Source: DAOUKH01 sp964291475
GTDB lineage: Bacteria; Chloroflexota; Dehalococcoidia; SHYB01
Direction of reading: 5' to 3'
NCBI GenBank assembly: GCA_964291475.2
Contig: OZ220079.1
Coordinates: 103,402 to 167,401 of the forward strand
DNA: 64,000 bases
Of the stretch, positions 8,218-16,539 are shown in pieces. Made by a program: the position numbers and the translations under genes. Position 1 is the stretch's first letter. Each line of letters opens with the position of its first letter. Below the pieces are notes generated by a model that had not been told where the DNA came from, did no database searches, and was given only the letters and a program-made list of their open reading frames with translations.

Positions 8218-8871
8218 ATGTCGAGGTTCGAGCGGCTGCGCGAGCAGAACCGGGAACTCTGGGAGCGCGTCGTCGAGCACGACTTCCCCCGCGAGCTCGG
8301 CGACGACACTCTGCCCTTGGAGAAATTCCAGCGCTACTTCGTCCAGGACTACGCCTTTTTCCAGGACTTCGTCGTCCTGATCGCCCTCGGCATCGCCAAG
8401 GCGCCGAGCATGGACGCGGCGCGCCCCCTCGCCGGCTTCCTCCACGAGATCCTCCAAGGCGAGGAGGTCCTCTTCACCAAGACCTTCGAGTCATGGGGCT
8501 GGCCGCCGGAGCGGTACCGCGGCGCGGTGCGTGAGCCGACGACGCTCGCAATGGGCAACCTGATGGGGCGCACCGCCTACGAGGGCGGGTTCGCAGAAAT
8601 CCTCACCGTGCTCGCCGTCACGGAGGGGACCTACCTCGACTGGCCTGCGCGAAACGCCGCCCGCGGCGCCGCTCCCAAGACCCCCATCTACCGCGACTGG
8701 ACCGCCGTGCACGCCTCGCCGGAGTTCGAGACCTTTGTGCGCGGGCTCTTCTCAGCGCTGGACGCGCTCACCCTCACGGCGGAGCAGGAGGAGCGCGTGG
8801 CGCGCCTCTTCGAGGTCACGCTCCGCTACGAGCTCGACTTCTTCGACATGGGCTACGCCGAACAGCCCTAG
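8218..8871 (+). CDS. tenA: TenA-family thiaminase-like protein
   Basis: All-helical TenA/THI-4 family protein, 217 residues. TenA hydrolyses thiamin breakdown products (aminopyrimidines) for salvage. Diagnostic stretches are RYFVQDYAFFQDF near 41-53 and the C-terminal YELDFFDMGY. The active-site Cys of classical TenA is not evident where TEGTYLDW occurs, which fits the TenA_E-like subgroup. ATG at 8218 has AAAGGAG just upstream and a TATAGT hexamer about 30 bases before it. No thi genes or THI box are adjacent, so a thiamin role is by family only. Its stop overlaps the convergent zinc-ribbon gene. Confidence 0.85.
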   Translation: MSRFERLREQNRELWERVVEHDFPRELGDDTLPLEKFQRYFVQDYAFFQDFVVLIALGIAKAPSMDAARPLAGFLHEILQGEEVLFTKTFESWGWPPERYRGAVREPTTLAMGNLMGRTAYEGGFAEILTVLAVTEGTYLDWPARNAARGAAPKTPIYRDWTAVHASPEFETFVRGLFSALDALTLTAEQEERVARLFEVTLRYELDFFDMGYAEQP

Positions 8872-9134
8872 TACGGGCTCATGCCCATGTCTTTGAGCGT
8901 CTTGTTGATCGCGTAGTCGGCCTGCTTGCGCATCGTCTCCGCCCCCGGCAGGTCGTCGAGGGGCGAGTCGGGGTGGTCGATCTTGCGCGTGAACATCGTG
9001 GGAAGCTGATCGAAGCGCGCCTCGGTCTCCGTCCCGCCGCACGTGGGACAGACCATCGGCGAGTCGTCCCGGATGCTTCGCCGCAACTCGAACCTCTCGT
9101 CACAAGGGATGCAGCGTCTGGGATAGGTCGGCAT
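8868..9134 (-). CDS. FmdB-like small zinc-ribbon protein
   Basis: Protein of 88 residues beginning MPTYPRRCIPC, like the MPxYEYxC start of FmdB-family regulators. Two CxxC knuckles (CIPC near 8-11, CPTC near 31-34) form a zinc ribbon; the rest is polar. The start at 9134 is preferred because the alternative ATG at 9188 lies inside a TATAAT -10 box (9187-9192) and would not be transcribed from it. The family was linked to amidase expression, but its biochemical role is unclear. The stop overlaps the tenA stop. Confidence 0.7.
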   Translation of the reverse strand: MPTYPRRCIPCDERFELRRSIRDDSPMVCPTCGGTETEARFDQLPTMFTRKIDHPDSPLDDLPGAETMRKQADYAINKTLKDMGMSPY

Positions 9135-9186
9135 CTCGTTCGCCTCGTTCGCGCCCGGCGCAGGCCCGTCGGTCTCGGTCAGGGAC

Positions 9187-9192
9187 ATTATA
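9187..9192 (-). promoter_or_regulatory. -10 box of the FmdB-like gene
   Basis: Perfect TATAAT on the minus strand with predicted +1 near 9180, giving a leader of about 46 bases to the ATG at 9134. It rules out the ATG at 9188. Confidence 0.5.
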
Positions 9193-9229
9193 GCAAGCGC
9201 CCGGCGAAGGGGCCCGGGCATCCCTTCCG

Positions 9230-9376
9230 GTAGGGGCGATTCGCGAATCGCCCTCCCCTCCGACCCCTCCTCCTCGGAAAACCCTTGCACAACCCCCGTC
9301 GATGGTTGAAAAACGGGTGGAGCGGGGTGGTCTTCCCTCTCCCCCTCTGGGGGAGATTTGAGAGAGGGCGCGCGCC
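9230..9376. repeat. Palindrome GGGCGATTCGCGAATCGCCC and family A repeat A2
   Basis: 9234-9253 is a perfect 20-base palindrome preceded by GTAGG, recalling the GTAGGGGCGACC family C hairpins. A2 (9335-9376) has core CTCCCCCTCTGGGGGAG then ATTTGAGAGAGGGC, followed by GC-rich inverted repeats of GGCGCGC and GCGCCC. Both lie in the 320-base gap between the FmdB-like gene and the quinone reductase 3' end. Nothing else is seen in that gap except the FmdB-like promoter. Confidence 0.75.
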
Positions 9377-9454
9377 GCCAGGCGCGCGAGCGCCCGCAGG
9401 GCGCTGCTCCTTGCTCGGCAAAAGGCTCCGCGAGGATCTCCGAAAAAGCCCCGC

Positions 9455-10438
9455 CTACACCACCCGCAGCACGATCTTCCCGAAGTTCGCGTTGCTCTCC
9501 ATGTAGCGGTGCGCCTCGGCCACCTCGTCCAGAGGGAAGATGCGGTCGACGACCGGGCGGAGCCGTCCCTCATGGAACAGCGGCAGCACGTGGCGCTTGA
9601 ACTGGTCGGTGATGCGGGCCTTTTCCGAGGGAGCGCGCATCCGCAGCACCGTGCCGAAGACGCTGAGCCGCTTCGGCATCAGCGCCGCGATGTTGGCCTC
9701 GAGCTTGCCCCCGCCCATCGTGCCCACCAGCACCATGCGGCCCAGGATGGCCAGCGAGGCGATGTTGTCGTTCCAGTACGGCGCGCCGACGACGTCGAGA
9801 ATCACGTCTACGCCCCGGCCCCCGGTCTTGCGCTCGACGATCTTGGCGAAGCTCTTGGTGTGGTAGTTGACTCCGACGTCGAGGCCGAGCGCCTTCGCCT
9901 TCTCCAGCTTCTCGTCGGAGCTCGCCGTGCCGAACACCGTCGCCCCCGCCGCCTTGGCGAGCTGCACTGCGGCGACGCCAACGCCGCTCCCCGCGGCGTG
10001 AATCAGTGCGCGCTCGCCCATGGTCAGGTTGCACCAGTTGAAGAGCGCGTCGTAGGCGGTGAAGAAGACCTCGGGGATGGACGCCGCATCGGTGTAGCTC
10101 ATCTCTTCGGGAATAGGCGCCGCCATGGCCTGGTCGATGGCGGCGTACTCGGCGTAGCCCCCGCCGCCGAGCAGTGCGCAGACCCGGTCGCCGACCTCGA
10201 CCTGCGTAACGCGCGACCCGACGGCGACGACCTCGCCGGCCATCTCCAGGCCGGGGACGTCGGAACGAATGCCTGGGGGCGCCGGGTAGCCTCCCCGGCG
10301 TTGACTCAGATCGGCCCGGTTCAGCGCCGAAGCGTGAATCTTCACCAGCGCCTCTTCGGGCCCCGGCTCCGGCGTCTCGATCTCCCGGACCTGGAAGACT
10401 TCCGGCCCGCCGGCCTCGGTGACGATGGCGGCGCGCAT
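9455..10438 (-). CDS. Zinc-free quinone oxidoreductase (MDR, PIG3-like)
   Basis: Medium-chain dehydrogenase/reductase of 327 residues. The N-terminal GroES-like part includes SALNRADLSQRRGGYPAPPG and VPGLEMAGEVVAVG, characteristic of the PIG3/TP53I3 quinone reductases. The NADPH-binding Rossmann motif is HAAGSGVGVAAVQLAKAAGA (about 143-162). No zinc-ligand cysteines are present. The expected reaction is NADPH-dependent one-electron reduction of quinones. It follows the SMP-30 gene by two bases, so the pair is an operon. Confidence 0.88.
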   Translation of the reverse strand: MRAAIVTEAGGPEVFQVREIETPEPGPEEALVKIHASALNRADLSQRRGGYPAPPGIRSDVPGLEMAGEVVAVGSRVTQVEVGDRVCALLGGGGYAEYAAIDQAMAAPIPEEMSYTDAASIPEVFFTAYDALFNWCNLTMGERALIHAAGSGVGVAAVQLAKAAGATVFGTASSDEKLEKAKALGLDVGVNYHTKSFAKIVERKTGGRGVDVILDVVGAPYWNDNIASLAILGRMVLVGTMGGGKLEANIAALMPKRLSVFGTVLRMRAPSEKARITDQFKRHVLPLFHEGRLRPVVDRIFPLDEVAEAHRYMESNANFGKIVLRVV

Positions 10439-10440
10439 CG

Positions 10441-11307
10441 CTATCGTCCCGGCACGCCGGCGGCGGCGAGGGTAACCGCGTGGACGTTCGACGACGCCGT
10501 GATGAAGAGCGTGTGGTCGCCGTCGCCGCCGAAGGAGCAGTTCGCCGCCGTCTCCGGCGTGAGGATCTTCCCCAGGCGCTTGCCGTCCGTCGAATAGACG
10601 TGCACGCCGTCCAGGGCGGTCGAATAGAGCCGGCCCTCGGTATCGACCCGCATGCCGTCGGGGATGCCCGGCTCGATCTCGCAGAAGACATCCCCGCCTT
10701 CGAGCCGGACGCCGTCGACGACGGTGAAGATGCGGACGTGCTTCCTCGCGGAGTCGGCGATGTACAGCAGGCTCTCGTCGGGGGAGAAGCAGAGACCGTT
10801 GGGCCGGTCCAGGTCCCCGGTAACCGGCGTCAGGGAGCCGTCCGTAGGGTCGAAGCGGAAGACGTAGGGGCAGGGCAGCTCTTGCTCCTCGGGCGTGACC
10901 ATAAAGGGCGGGTCGGTGAACCAGATCGCGCCGTCGGACTTCACCACCAGGTCGTTGGGCGAGCTCAGGTGCATCCCTTCATAGTGATCGGCGAGGATGG
11001 TCACCGAGCCGTCGTGCTCCGTCCGCTGGAGGTTGCGGCTGGCATGACCGGCAGTGACAAGCCGCCCTTCGAGGTCGCGGGTGTTCCCGTTGACCCGTCC
11101 CGTCGGTTCGCGGTAGACGGAGAGGCCGTCCTCAGCCGACCAACGGTGCAGCCGGTCCTTGCGCAGGTCGCTGAAGATGAGGTGGTCGCCCATCCACACC
11201 GGGCCCTCGGTAAAGCCGAAGCCGTCCGCGATCTTCTCGACCTTGGAATCGGGCGTCAAAATCGCCCGGAACTCTTCGGACTCGATGACGAAATCGCCCT
11301 CAGCCAC
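10441..11307 (-). CDS. SMP-30/gluconolactonase-like beta-propeller hydrolase
   Basis: Six-bladed SMP-30/Gluconolactonase/LRE-like propeller, 288 residues. Typical features are the metal-site Glu in GFTEGPVWMGDHLIFSD, SSPNDLVVKSDGAIWFTDP (Asn/Asp ligands near 110-125), and RPNGLCFSPDESLLYIADS. It probably hydrolyses a sugar or other lactone in the cytoplasm; no export signal is seen. The GTG start at 11307 was chosen because GGAGGC lies six bases upstream and an upstream in-frame extension adds only a basic unconserved stretch. Two-base spacing links it to the quinone reductase. Confidence 0.85.
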   Translation of the reverse strand: MAEGDFVIESEEFRAILTPDSKVEKIADGFGFTEGPVWMGDHLIFSDLRKDRLHRWSAEDGLSVYREPTGRVNGNTRDLEGRLVTAGHASRNLQRTEHDGSVTILADHYEGMHLSSPNDLVVKSDGAIWFTDPPFMVTPEEQELPCPYVFRFDPTDGSLTPVTGDLDRPNGLCFSPDESLLYIADSARKHVRIFTVVDGVRLEGGDVFCEIEPGIPDGMRVDTEGRLYSTALDGVHVYSTDGKRLGKILTPETAANCSFGGDGDHTLFITASSNVHAVTLAAAGVPGR

Positions 11308-11438
11308 GGCGGCGCCTCCAGGGTGGGACTCGAAGCGCGGGCACCGTAGCACGCGCCCTGTGGGCCGTCAAACAGGAGTCGAGGGCGCCCGCCGTGCTAG
11401 AATCGTCCCGCGCCTCCTACGGGCGCCGAGGTGGGTCG

Positions 11439-11783
11439 ATGCCGGTGTACGAGTACGGGTGCCGGAGCTGCGGGCGCCGCACGTCGCTGTTCGTGCGGAC
11501 GATCAGCGAGCCGGAGAACCCGGCCTGCGAGCACTGCTCCTCGACGGAGACGGCGCGGGTGATCTCGCGCTTCGCCGTCGCCAAGAGCATGGCCTCGGTA
11601 TGGGAGGATTCCGGCCCGCCCTCAGCCATGGCCGGCGACGACTACTACAAGGACCCGCGCAACATCGGGCGGTGGACCGAGCAGCGCCTCGAACAGCTTG
11701 GCGTCGACATGCCGAGCGAGGCGCGGGATATGATCGACGCCGCCCGCGACGGCACGATGCCGTCGCCCATCGACGAGCTGTAG
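11439..11783 (+). CDS. FmdB-family zinc-ribbon protein
   Basis: Protein of 114 residues with the canonical FmdB start MPVYEYGCRSCG and a second knuckle CEHC (about 30-33), forming a Zn ribbon; the C-terminal two thirds are polar and acidic. ATG at 11439 has GAGGTGG upstream and TAGAAT at 11398-11403 as a possible -10. It is followed 27 bases later by translin on the same strand. Function in this setting is unknown; FmdB was named as a putative regulator of formamidase genes. Confidence 0.8.
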   Translation: MPVYEYGCRSCGRRTSLFVRTISEPENPACEHCSSTETARVISRFAVAKSMASVWEDSGPPSAMAGDDYYKDPRNIGRWTEQRLEQLGVDMPSEARDMIDAARDGTMPSPIDEL

Positions 11784-11810
11784 CGCTCCGGCCGCACTCT
11801 TGAGCCTGCC

Positions 11811-12464
11811 TTGAACGACCTGCCGACGGCAAACCTCGACCAGATCGCCGACCGCATCCGCGGCGAGCTGACCGAGAAGCACGCGGCCCGCGAGTCGGCG
11901 TACACCCTCTCGCGCACGGTGGTGCGCAACTCGGCGAACGCGATCCGGGCGGTGCACCGCCACGAGTTCGAGACCGCCCGCGACCTCCTCGACGAGGCCG
12001 CGGCGCAGCTCCGGGAGATCGGGGCGGCGACCGCCGACCACCCCGACCTGAGCTACACCGGCTACGTCGACACGGCGCAGAAGGAGTTCGCCGAGGCGAA
12101 CGTCACGCTGGCCGTCGCGTCCGGCGCGCCGCTTCCCTCGCCGGAGGAGCTGGGCGTCGCCTACGCGCCCTACCTGAACGGGCTCGGCGAGGGGGCCAGC
12201 GAGATGCGCCGCCACCTCCTCGATGCGCTCCGCCGCGGCGAGGTCTCGCGCTGCGAGGACCTGCTGGCGTCGATGGACGACATCTACAACGTCCTGGTCA
12301 CGATCGACTTCCCCGACGCGCTGACCGGCAACCTGCGCCGGACGACTGACATGCTGCGCGGCGTCCTCGAACGCACCCGGGGCGACCTCACCCTCGCCAT
12401 CGGCCAGCGCCGACTCGAGGAGAAGCTCACGCAGGTGCAGGAGCGCTTGGACTCGGCCGACTAG
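11811..12464 (+). CDS. Translin-family RNA/DNA-binding protein
   Basis: All-helical protein of 217 residues resembling translin/TRAX-like proteins of archaea and a few bacteria: an N-terminal helix with REL(T)EKHAARESAYTLSRTVVRNSANAIRAVHR, then YVDTAQKEFAEAN, and a C-terminal RRTTDMLRGVLERTRGDLTLA helix. The eukaryotic family forms octameric rings that bind single-stranded nucleic acid; TRAX adds RNase activity through acidic residues. Whether the catalytic Glu/Asp set is present here cannot be judged by eye. The start is TTG at 11811 with only a weak ribosome-binding site. Confidence 0.75.
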   Translation: MNDLPTANLDQIADRIRGELTEKHAARESAYTLSRTVVRNSANAIRAVHRHEFETARDLLDEAAAQLREIGAATADHPDLSYTGYVDTAQKEFAEANVTLAVASGAPLPSPEELGVAYAPYLNGLGEGASEMRRHLLDALRRGEVSRCEDLLASMDDIYNVLVTIDFPDALTGNLRRTTDMLRGVLERTRGDLTLAIGQRRLEEKLTQVQERLDSAD

Positions 12465-12567
12465 ACCGGCGGGGCGGCAACCGGGCTCGCCCATGAGGAG
12501 GCCTTGCGCGATAGGGCCGCAGGCGTTGGTGCCGGCGCACCCCTCCCGGCCACCCACCTCCGGCGCG

Positions 12568-12620
12568 CCCTGCGGGCGCGTGCCCTCTCTCAGTCTCCCC
12601 CAGAGGGGGAGAGGCCTAAG
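12568..12620. repeat. Family A palindromic repeat A3
   Basis: Inverted GCGCCC/GGGCGCG arms lead into CCCTCTCTCAGTCTCCCCCA and AGGGGGAGAGGCCTAAG. It lies between the convergent translin and pth 3' ends. Apart from this repeat and the 60-base tandem repeat that follows, the 408-base gap 12465-12872 shows no gene. Confidence 0.8.
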
Positions 12621-12625
12621 GCGCC

Positions 12626-12780
12626 GCGTCTGCAGGGCACTGGGCCAAATCCGGCGCCCGCCCCGGAGAGGGCCCTAACTCCTGCGCGTCCGCAGGGCAC
12701 TGGGCCGCTCCCGGCTCCGCCGGGACAGCGGGCTCATCTCCTACGCGTCCGCAGGACGATGGTCCGTGTCCCCGCCAAGA
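12626..12780 (+). repeat. 60-base imperfect tandem repeat, about 2.5 units
   Basis: Units start at 12626, 12686 and 12745 with GCGTCTGCAGGGCACTGGGC, GCGTCCGCAGGGCACTGGGC and GCGTCCGCAGGACGATGGTC. The period is 60 then 59 bases. It lies directly after repeat A3. The third unit is partial. No coding role is seen. Confidence 0.75.
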
Positions 12781-12872
12781 ACGTACGTTCTGACATGATG
12801 GTAGCCGCGCCGGGAGGGCGTGTCAAGCGGATGGTGGCGCGCCGGCGGGGTTCGGAAGGGGTGCGCCGACCC

Positions 12873-13481
12873 CTACCCCGCGTTGAAGCGGTTCATCGCG
12901 CTTTCGACGCCGTGGGCGATGGTCCACTCGACGGCGTCGGCGGCCAATTCGACGGCGGGACCGATGCGCTCGCGCTCCTCGTCGGTGAAGTCGCCGAGGA
13001 CGTGGCTCACCGCGCCCTCGACGCCGGTGGGCCGCCCGATGCCGACGCGAATCCGGGGGAAGGCGTCCGTGTTCAGCTTCCCGACGATCGACTTGATCCC
13101 GTTGTGGCCGCCGGGCGACCCCTTGGCGCGGACACGGAGCTTGCCCAGCGGCAGGTCGAGGTCGTCGTAGACCACCACCATGCGCTCCTTCGGCGCCCCG
13201 GAGGCTTGGGCCAGCCGCACCACGGCCTCGCCGCTCTCGTTCATGTAGGTGCGCGGCTTCGCCAGCACGACGCGGACGGGGTCGCCGCCGAGGTCGGCGT
13301 TGCCCTCGCCGACGAAGGCGTGCGGCCGCTTGCGGCCTACCGTGATCCGGTGACGTTCCGCCAGCTTGTCCACGACCATGAAGCCGACGTTGTGCCGGTT
13401 GCGCTCATACTTGGGCCCAGGATTGCCCAGACCGACGACCAGCCAGGTCGGCGTCCGGGGCCCCCTGCGGAACCACCTCAT
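12873..13481 (-). CDS. pth: Peptidyl-tRNA hydrolase
   Basis: Cytoplasmic Pth of 202 residues, which releases peptides from peptidyl-tRNA. The core starts VVGLGNPGPKYERNRHNVGFM, with catalytic His in RHNVG, then KPRTYMNESGEAV, VVYDDLDLPLGKLRVR and GSPGGHNGIKSI, all standard. A short basic N-terminal tail precedes the first strand. The start at 13481 overlaps the ligA stop by four bases, so it is translated as part of the ligA transcript. Confidence 0.95.
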   Translation of the reverse strand: MRWFRRGPRTPTWLVVGLGNPGPKYERNRHNVGFMVVDKLAERHRITVGRKRPHAFVGEGNADLGGDPVRVVLAKPRTYMNESGEAVVRLAQASGAPKERMVVVYDDLDLPLGKLRVRAKGSPGGHNGIKSIVGKLNTDAFPRIRVGIGRPTGVEGAVSHVLGDFTDEERERIGPAVELAADAVEWTIAHGVESAMNRFNAG

Positions 13482-15538
13482 GGCGCGGGCGCCGCGTCCG
13501 GCGCGGGCGGCGGTGCGTCGAGCATGGCGCGGAACTTCTCCTCGTTGATAATCTCTATCGGCGGCCCCAGTTCCTCTGCCTTGCGCAGCTTCGACCCCGC
13601 GGCCGTCCCCGCCACGACGTAGCTCGTCTTCTTACTGACGCTGCTCCCCGCCTTGCCGCCGCGCTCGATGACGGCGGCCTCCGCCTCGGCACGCGTCATA
13701 GTGGACAGCGTGCCGGTGATCACGAAGGTCATGCCGCTGAACGGCCCGCCTTCCGCCGGCGCCTCGGTGATCTCCGCCTGGGGGTCGACGCCCGCCTTTT
13801 TGAGATCCTCCAGCACTTGAAGGTTCTTCTCGACTTGGAAGTAGGCGATGATGCTCTGCGCCACGATGGGGCCGATGCCGTCGATGTCGACGAGGTCATC
13901 CTCCTCGGCGGCGCGCAGCGCGTCGACGTTGGGGAAGCGGGAGGCGAGGAGCCGCGCCGTCTCCGACCCCACGTGCCGGATGCCCAGCGCGAAGATGAGC
14001 CGGTCGAGCGGGCGCTCCTTGCTGCGCTCGATGGCGGCGCGGACGTTCTCGGCGCTCTTCTCGCCCATGCGCTCCAGCGACGCCAACTGCTCCGCCGTCA
14101 CCGCGTACAGCCCGGCCAGGTCGCTGACCAAGCCCGCCTCGATCACCTGCTGCGCCAGCGACTCGCCCATGCCCTCGATGTCCATCGAGCCGCGGTAGGC
14201 GAAGTGCTTCAGCAGCTCGAAGAACTGCGCGGGGCAGGATGAGTTGGGGCAGTAGTGCTTGGCCTCGCCCGGGTCGCGGACGACCTCGTCTTTGCTGACC
14301 GGGCAACGCTTCGGCATGGAGTAAATCTCAGCCCGGTCCGGGTCCGTCTCCATCGACTTCACCACGCGGGGGATGACGTCACCGGCCCGCTCGACGAGGA
14401 CCCGGTCGCCGATCCGGACATCCTTGCGGCGAATGTCGTCCTCGTTGTGGAGCGTCGCCATTTTCACGGTCGCGCCGCCGATCTCGACCGGTTCGAGGAT
14501 AGCGTAGGGGTTGAGGCTGCCCGTCCGCCCGACGTTGACGCCGATATTCAGCAGCTTGGTCACCCGCTGCGTCGGAGGGAACTTGTAGGCCACGGCCCAG
14601 CGGGGATCGTGGGCAACGACACCGAGCCGCTCCTGCATCTCGAACGAGTCGATCTTGACCACGACGCCGTCGATGCCGTAGTCGAGGTCCTCTTTCCGCT
14701 CCACCCACGACCGGTAGAAGTCCTCGACCTCCTCGATCGAAGCGCAACGCCGGGTATGGGGGTTGAGCTTGAAGCCGAGCTCAGCGAGCCGCGTCAGCGC
14801 CTCCCAATGGCCCCGCGGCGTCCAATCGCCGTCCGACCAGCCGAGGGCGTAGACGAAGATGTCGAGGGGGCGGGTCGCGGTGACGCGCGAGTCGAGTTGG
14901 CGCAGCGCCCCCGCCGCGGTGTTTCGCGGGTTGGCGTAGAGGGGCAGGCCCTCGCGCTCCCGCTCCGCGTTCAGCCGGTCGAAGCCGGAGCGCGGCAGGT
15001 AGACCTCGCCGCGGGCCTCGAAACGCCGGGGCGGAGGGACGGCGGAGCCGGAGGTGGGCACGGTCAACGGCACGCTGCGGATGGTGCGGATGTTCTGGGT
15101 GACGTCCTCGCCGCGCACCCCGTCGCCACGCGTGGCGCCGGTCTTGAGCAGCCCGTCCTCGTAGGTCAGCGCGACGGCGAGCCCGTCGATCTTCAGCTCG
15201 CAGACGTAGGTGAACGAAGCGCCGTCGACCAGGCGCTGGTTGCGGGCCTCCCACGCCGCCAACTCTTCGAAGTCGACGACGTTCGCAAGGCTGAGCAAAG
15301 GCTGCTCGTGCTCGACGGTCCCGAAGCCCTCGGCGGGAGGCGCGCCCACGCGCTGCGTCGGGGAGTCCGGGGTGCGGAGATCGGGGTGCTCCTCCTCGAT
15401 GCCCTGAAGCTCGCGGAAGAGCTCGTCGTACTCGGCGTCGCTGATTTCGGGTTCGTCGAGGACGTGGTAGCGGTAGAGGTGATGCGCGACGACGCGGCGG
15501 AGCTCTTCGGCGCGCGCGGCGGCCTGCGGCTTGTCCAA
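13478..15538 (-). CDS. ligA: NAD+-dependent DNA ligase LigA
   Basis: Replicative DNA ligase, 686 residues: Ia/adenylation domain with the nucleotidyl-lysine motif CELKIDGLAV near 116, OB fold, zinc finger, HhH repeats (LASLERMGEKSAENVRAAIE) and a C-terminal BRCT domain (GMTFVITGTLSTMTRAEAE). The zinc finger reads CPVSKD...YCPNSSCPAQ, so the second of the usual four cysteines is Ser. The TTG start at 15538 is chosen for AAGAGG upstream and for matching family length. A TATACT -10 on the minus strand at 15601-15606 gives a leader of about 55 bases. It is divergent from folP. Confidence 0.95.
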   Translation of the reverse strand: MDKPQAAARAEELRRVVAHHLYRYHVLDEPEISDAEYDELFRELQGIEEEHPDLRTPDSPTQRVGAPPAEGFGTVEHEQPLLSLANVVDFEELAAWEARNQRLVDGASFTYVCELKIDGLAVALTYEDGLLKTGATRGDGVRGEDVTQNIRTIRSVPLTVPTSGSAVPPPRRFEARGEVYLPRSGFDRLNAEREREGLPLYANPRNTAAGALRQLDSRVTATRPLDIFVYALGWSDGDWTPRGHWEALTRLAELGFKLNPHTRRCASIEEVEDFYRSWVERKEDLDYGIDGVVVKIDSFEMQERLGVVAHDPRWAVAYKFPPTQRVTKLLNIGVNVGRTGSLNPYAILEPVEIGGATVKMATLHNEDDIRRKDVRIGDRVLVERAGDVIPRVVKSMETDPDRAEIYSMPKRCPVSKDEVVRDPGEAKHYCPNSSCPAQFFELLKHFAYRGSMDIEGMGESLAQQVIEAGLVSDLAGLYAVTAEQLASLERMGEKSAENVRAAIERSKERPLDRLIFALGIRHVGSETARLLASRFPNVDALRAAEEDDLVDIDGIGPIVAQSIIAYFQVEKNLQVLEDLKKAGVDPQAEITEAPAEGGPFSGMTFVITGTLSTMTRAEAEAAVIERGGKAGSSVSKKTSYVVAGTAAGSKLRKAEELGPPIEIINEEKFRAMLDAPPPAPDAAPAP

Positions 15539-15642
15539 TCTGCGCCTCTTTTGGCCCTCTAGGTCGAACGGCTTAGCGGGGCGAATCCGCGACCGTTTCG
15601 AGTATAGCAAAGCCCCCGTCGGGCCTCCTTCCGCCCCTAGCG

Positions 15643-15648
15643 TATAGT
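15643..15648 (+). promoter_or_regulatory. -10-like hexamer of folP (leaderless)
   Basis: TATAGT with six bases to the folP ATG, so the 7-base offset puts +1 at 15655, exactly the A of the start codon. No good -35 is visible. Confidence 0.5.
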
Positions 15649-15654
15649 GGGCCG

Positions 15655-16539
15655 ATGAGCGCCCTCCGCGACTCCCGTTCTCGGGACCAAGGCCCCGCAG
15701 CCCCGGCCCACGGCGAGACCGTGATGGGCGGCCGCGTCTTCCGTTGGGGCTCGCGCACCTACCTGATGGGCGTGGTCAACGTGACCCCCGACTCCTTCTC
15801 CGGCGACGGCATCGCCGGCGACCCCAGCGCAGCAACCGACCTCGCGGAGCGCATGGCCGCCGAGGGCGCCGACCTCATCGACGTGGGCGGCGAATCGACC
15901 CGCCCCGGCGCCGCGCCCGTCGACGCCGAGGAGGAGTTGCGCCGCGTCGTCCCCGCCGTGGAGGCGATCGTGCGGCGGGTAGACGTCCCGGTCAGCGTCG
16001 ACACCTCCAAGGCAGCGGTGGCGGAAGCCGCCCTCGCCGCGGGCGCGGCCATCATCAACGACGTGTGGGCGCTGGCCGCCGACCCGCGGATGGCCGCCGT
16101 CGCCGCCCAGGCCGGCGCGCCGGTCGTGCTCATGCACAACGGGCGTGGCGCTGTATACCGCGACCTCGTGCCCGACGTCATCGCATCGCTGCGTTCGAGC
16201 ATCGGCGCGGCGGAGGCGGCGGGCGTCGCGCCGGAGCACGTGATCGTCGACCTCGGCATCGGGTTCGGGAAGACGCCGGAGCAGAACCTCGAACTGCTGC
16301 GGCGGCTCGCCGAGCTGCGCGTGTTGGAGCGGCCGATTCTCGTCGGGACGTCGCGGAAGTCGACCATCGGCCTCGTGCTCGACCTGCCGTCCGAGGAGCG
16401 TCTCGAGGGCGGCGCGGCCACCGTGGCCATCGCCATCGCCAACGGCGCCGACATCGTCCGCGTCCACGACGTGAAGGAGATGGCCCGCGTCGCCAAGATG
16501 AGCGACGCCATCGTCCGTGGCTGGAGCCGGGACGGATGA
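15655..16539 (+). CDS. folP: Dihydropteroate synthase
   Basis: TIM-barrel DHPS of 294 residues, joining p-aminobenzoate to the pterin diphosphate in folate synthesis. Motifs in order: MGVVNVTPDSFSGDG (about 38-52), DLIDVGGESTRPGA (pterin/diphosphate loop, near 75-88), VSVDTSKAAVAEAAL, INDVWAL, MHNGRG and VGTSRKS near 237. The first 23 residues are poorly conserved, so an internal ATG at 15724 is possible. Its stop overlaps the folK start (ATGA), so the two are translationally coupled. Confidence 0.95.
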   Translation: MSALRDSRSRDQGPAAPAHGETVMGGRVFRWGSRTYLMGVVNVTPDSFSGDGIAGDPSAATDLAERMAAEGADLIDVGGESTRPGAAPVDAEEELRRVVPAVEAIVRRVDVPVSVDTSKAAVAEAALAAGAAIINDVWALAADPRMAAVAAQAGAPVVLMHNGRGAVYRDLVPDVIASLRSSIGAAEAAGVAPEHVIVDLGIGFGKTPEQNLELLRRLAELRVLERPILVGTSRKSTIGLVLDLPSEERLEGGAATVAIAIANGADIVRVHDVKEMARVAKMSDAIVRGWSRDG

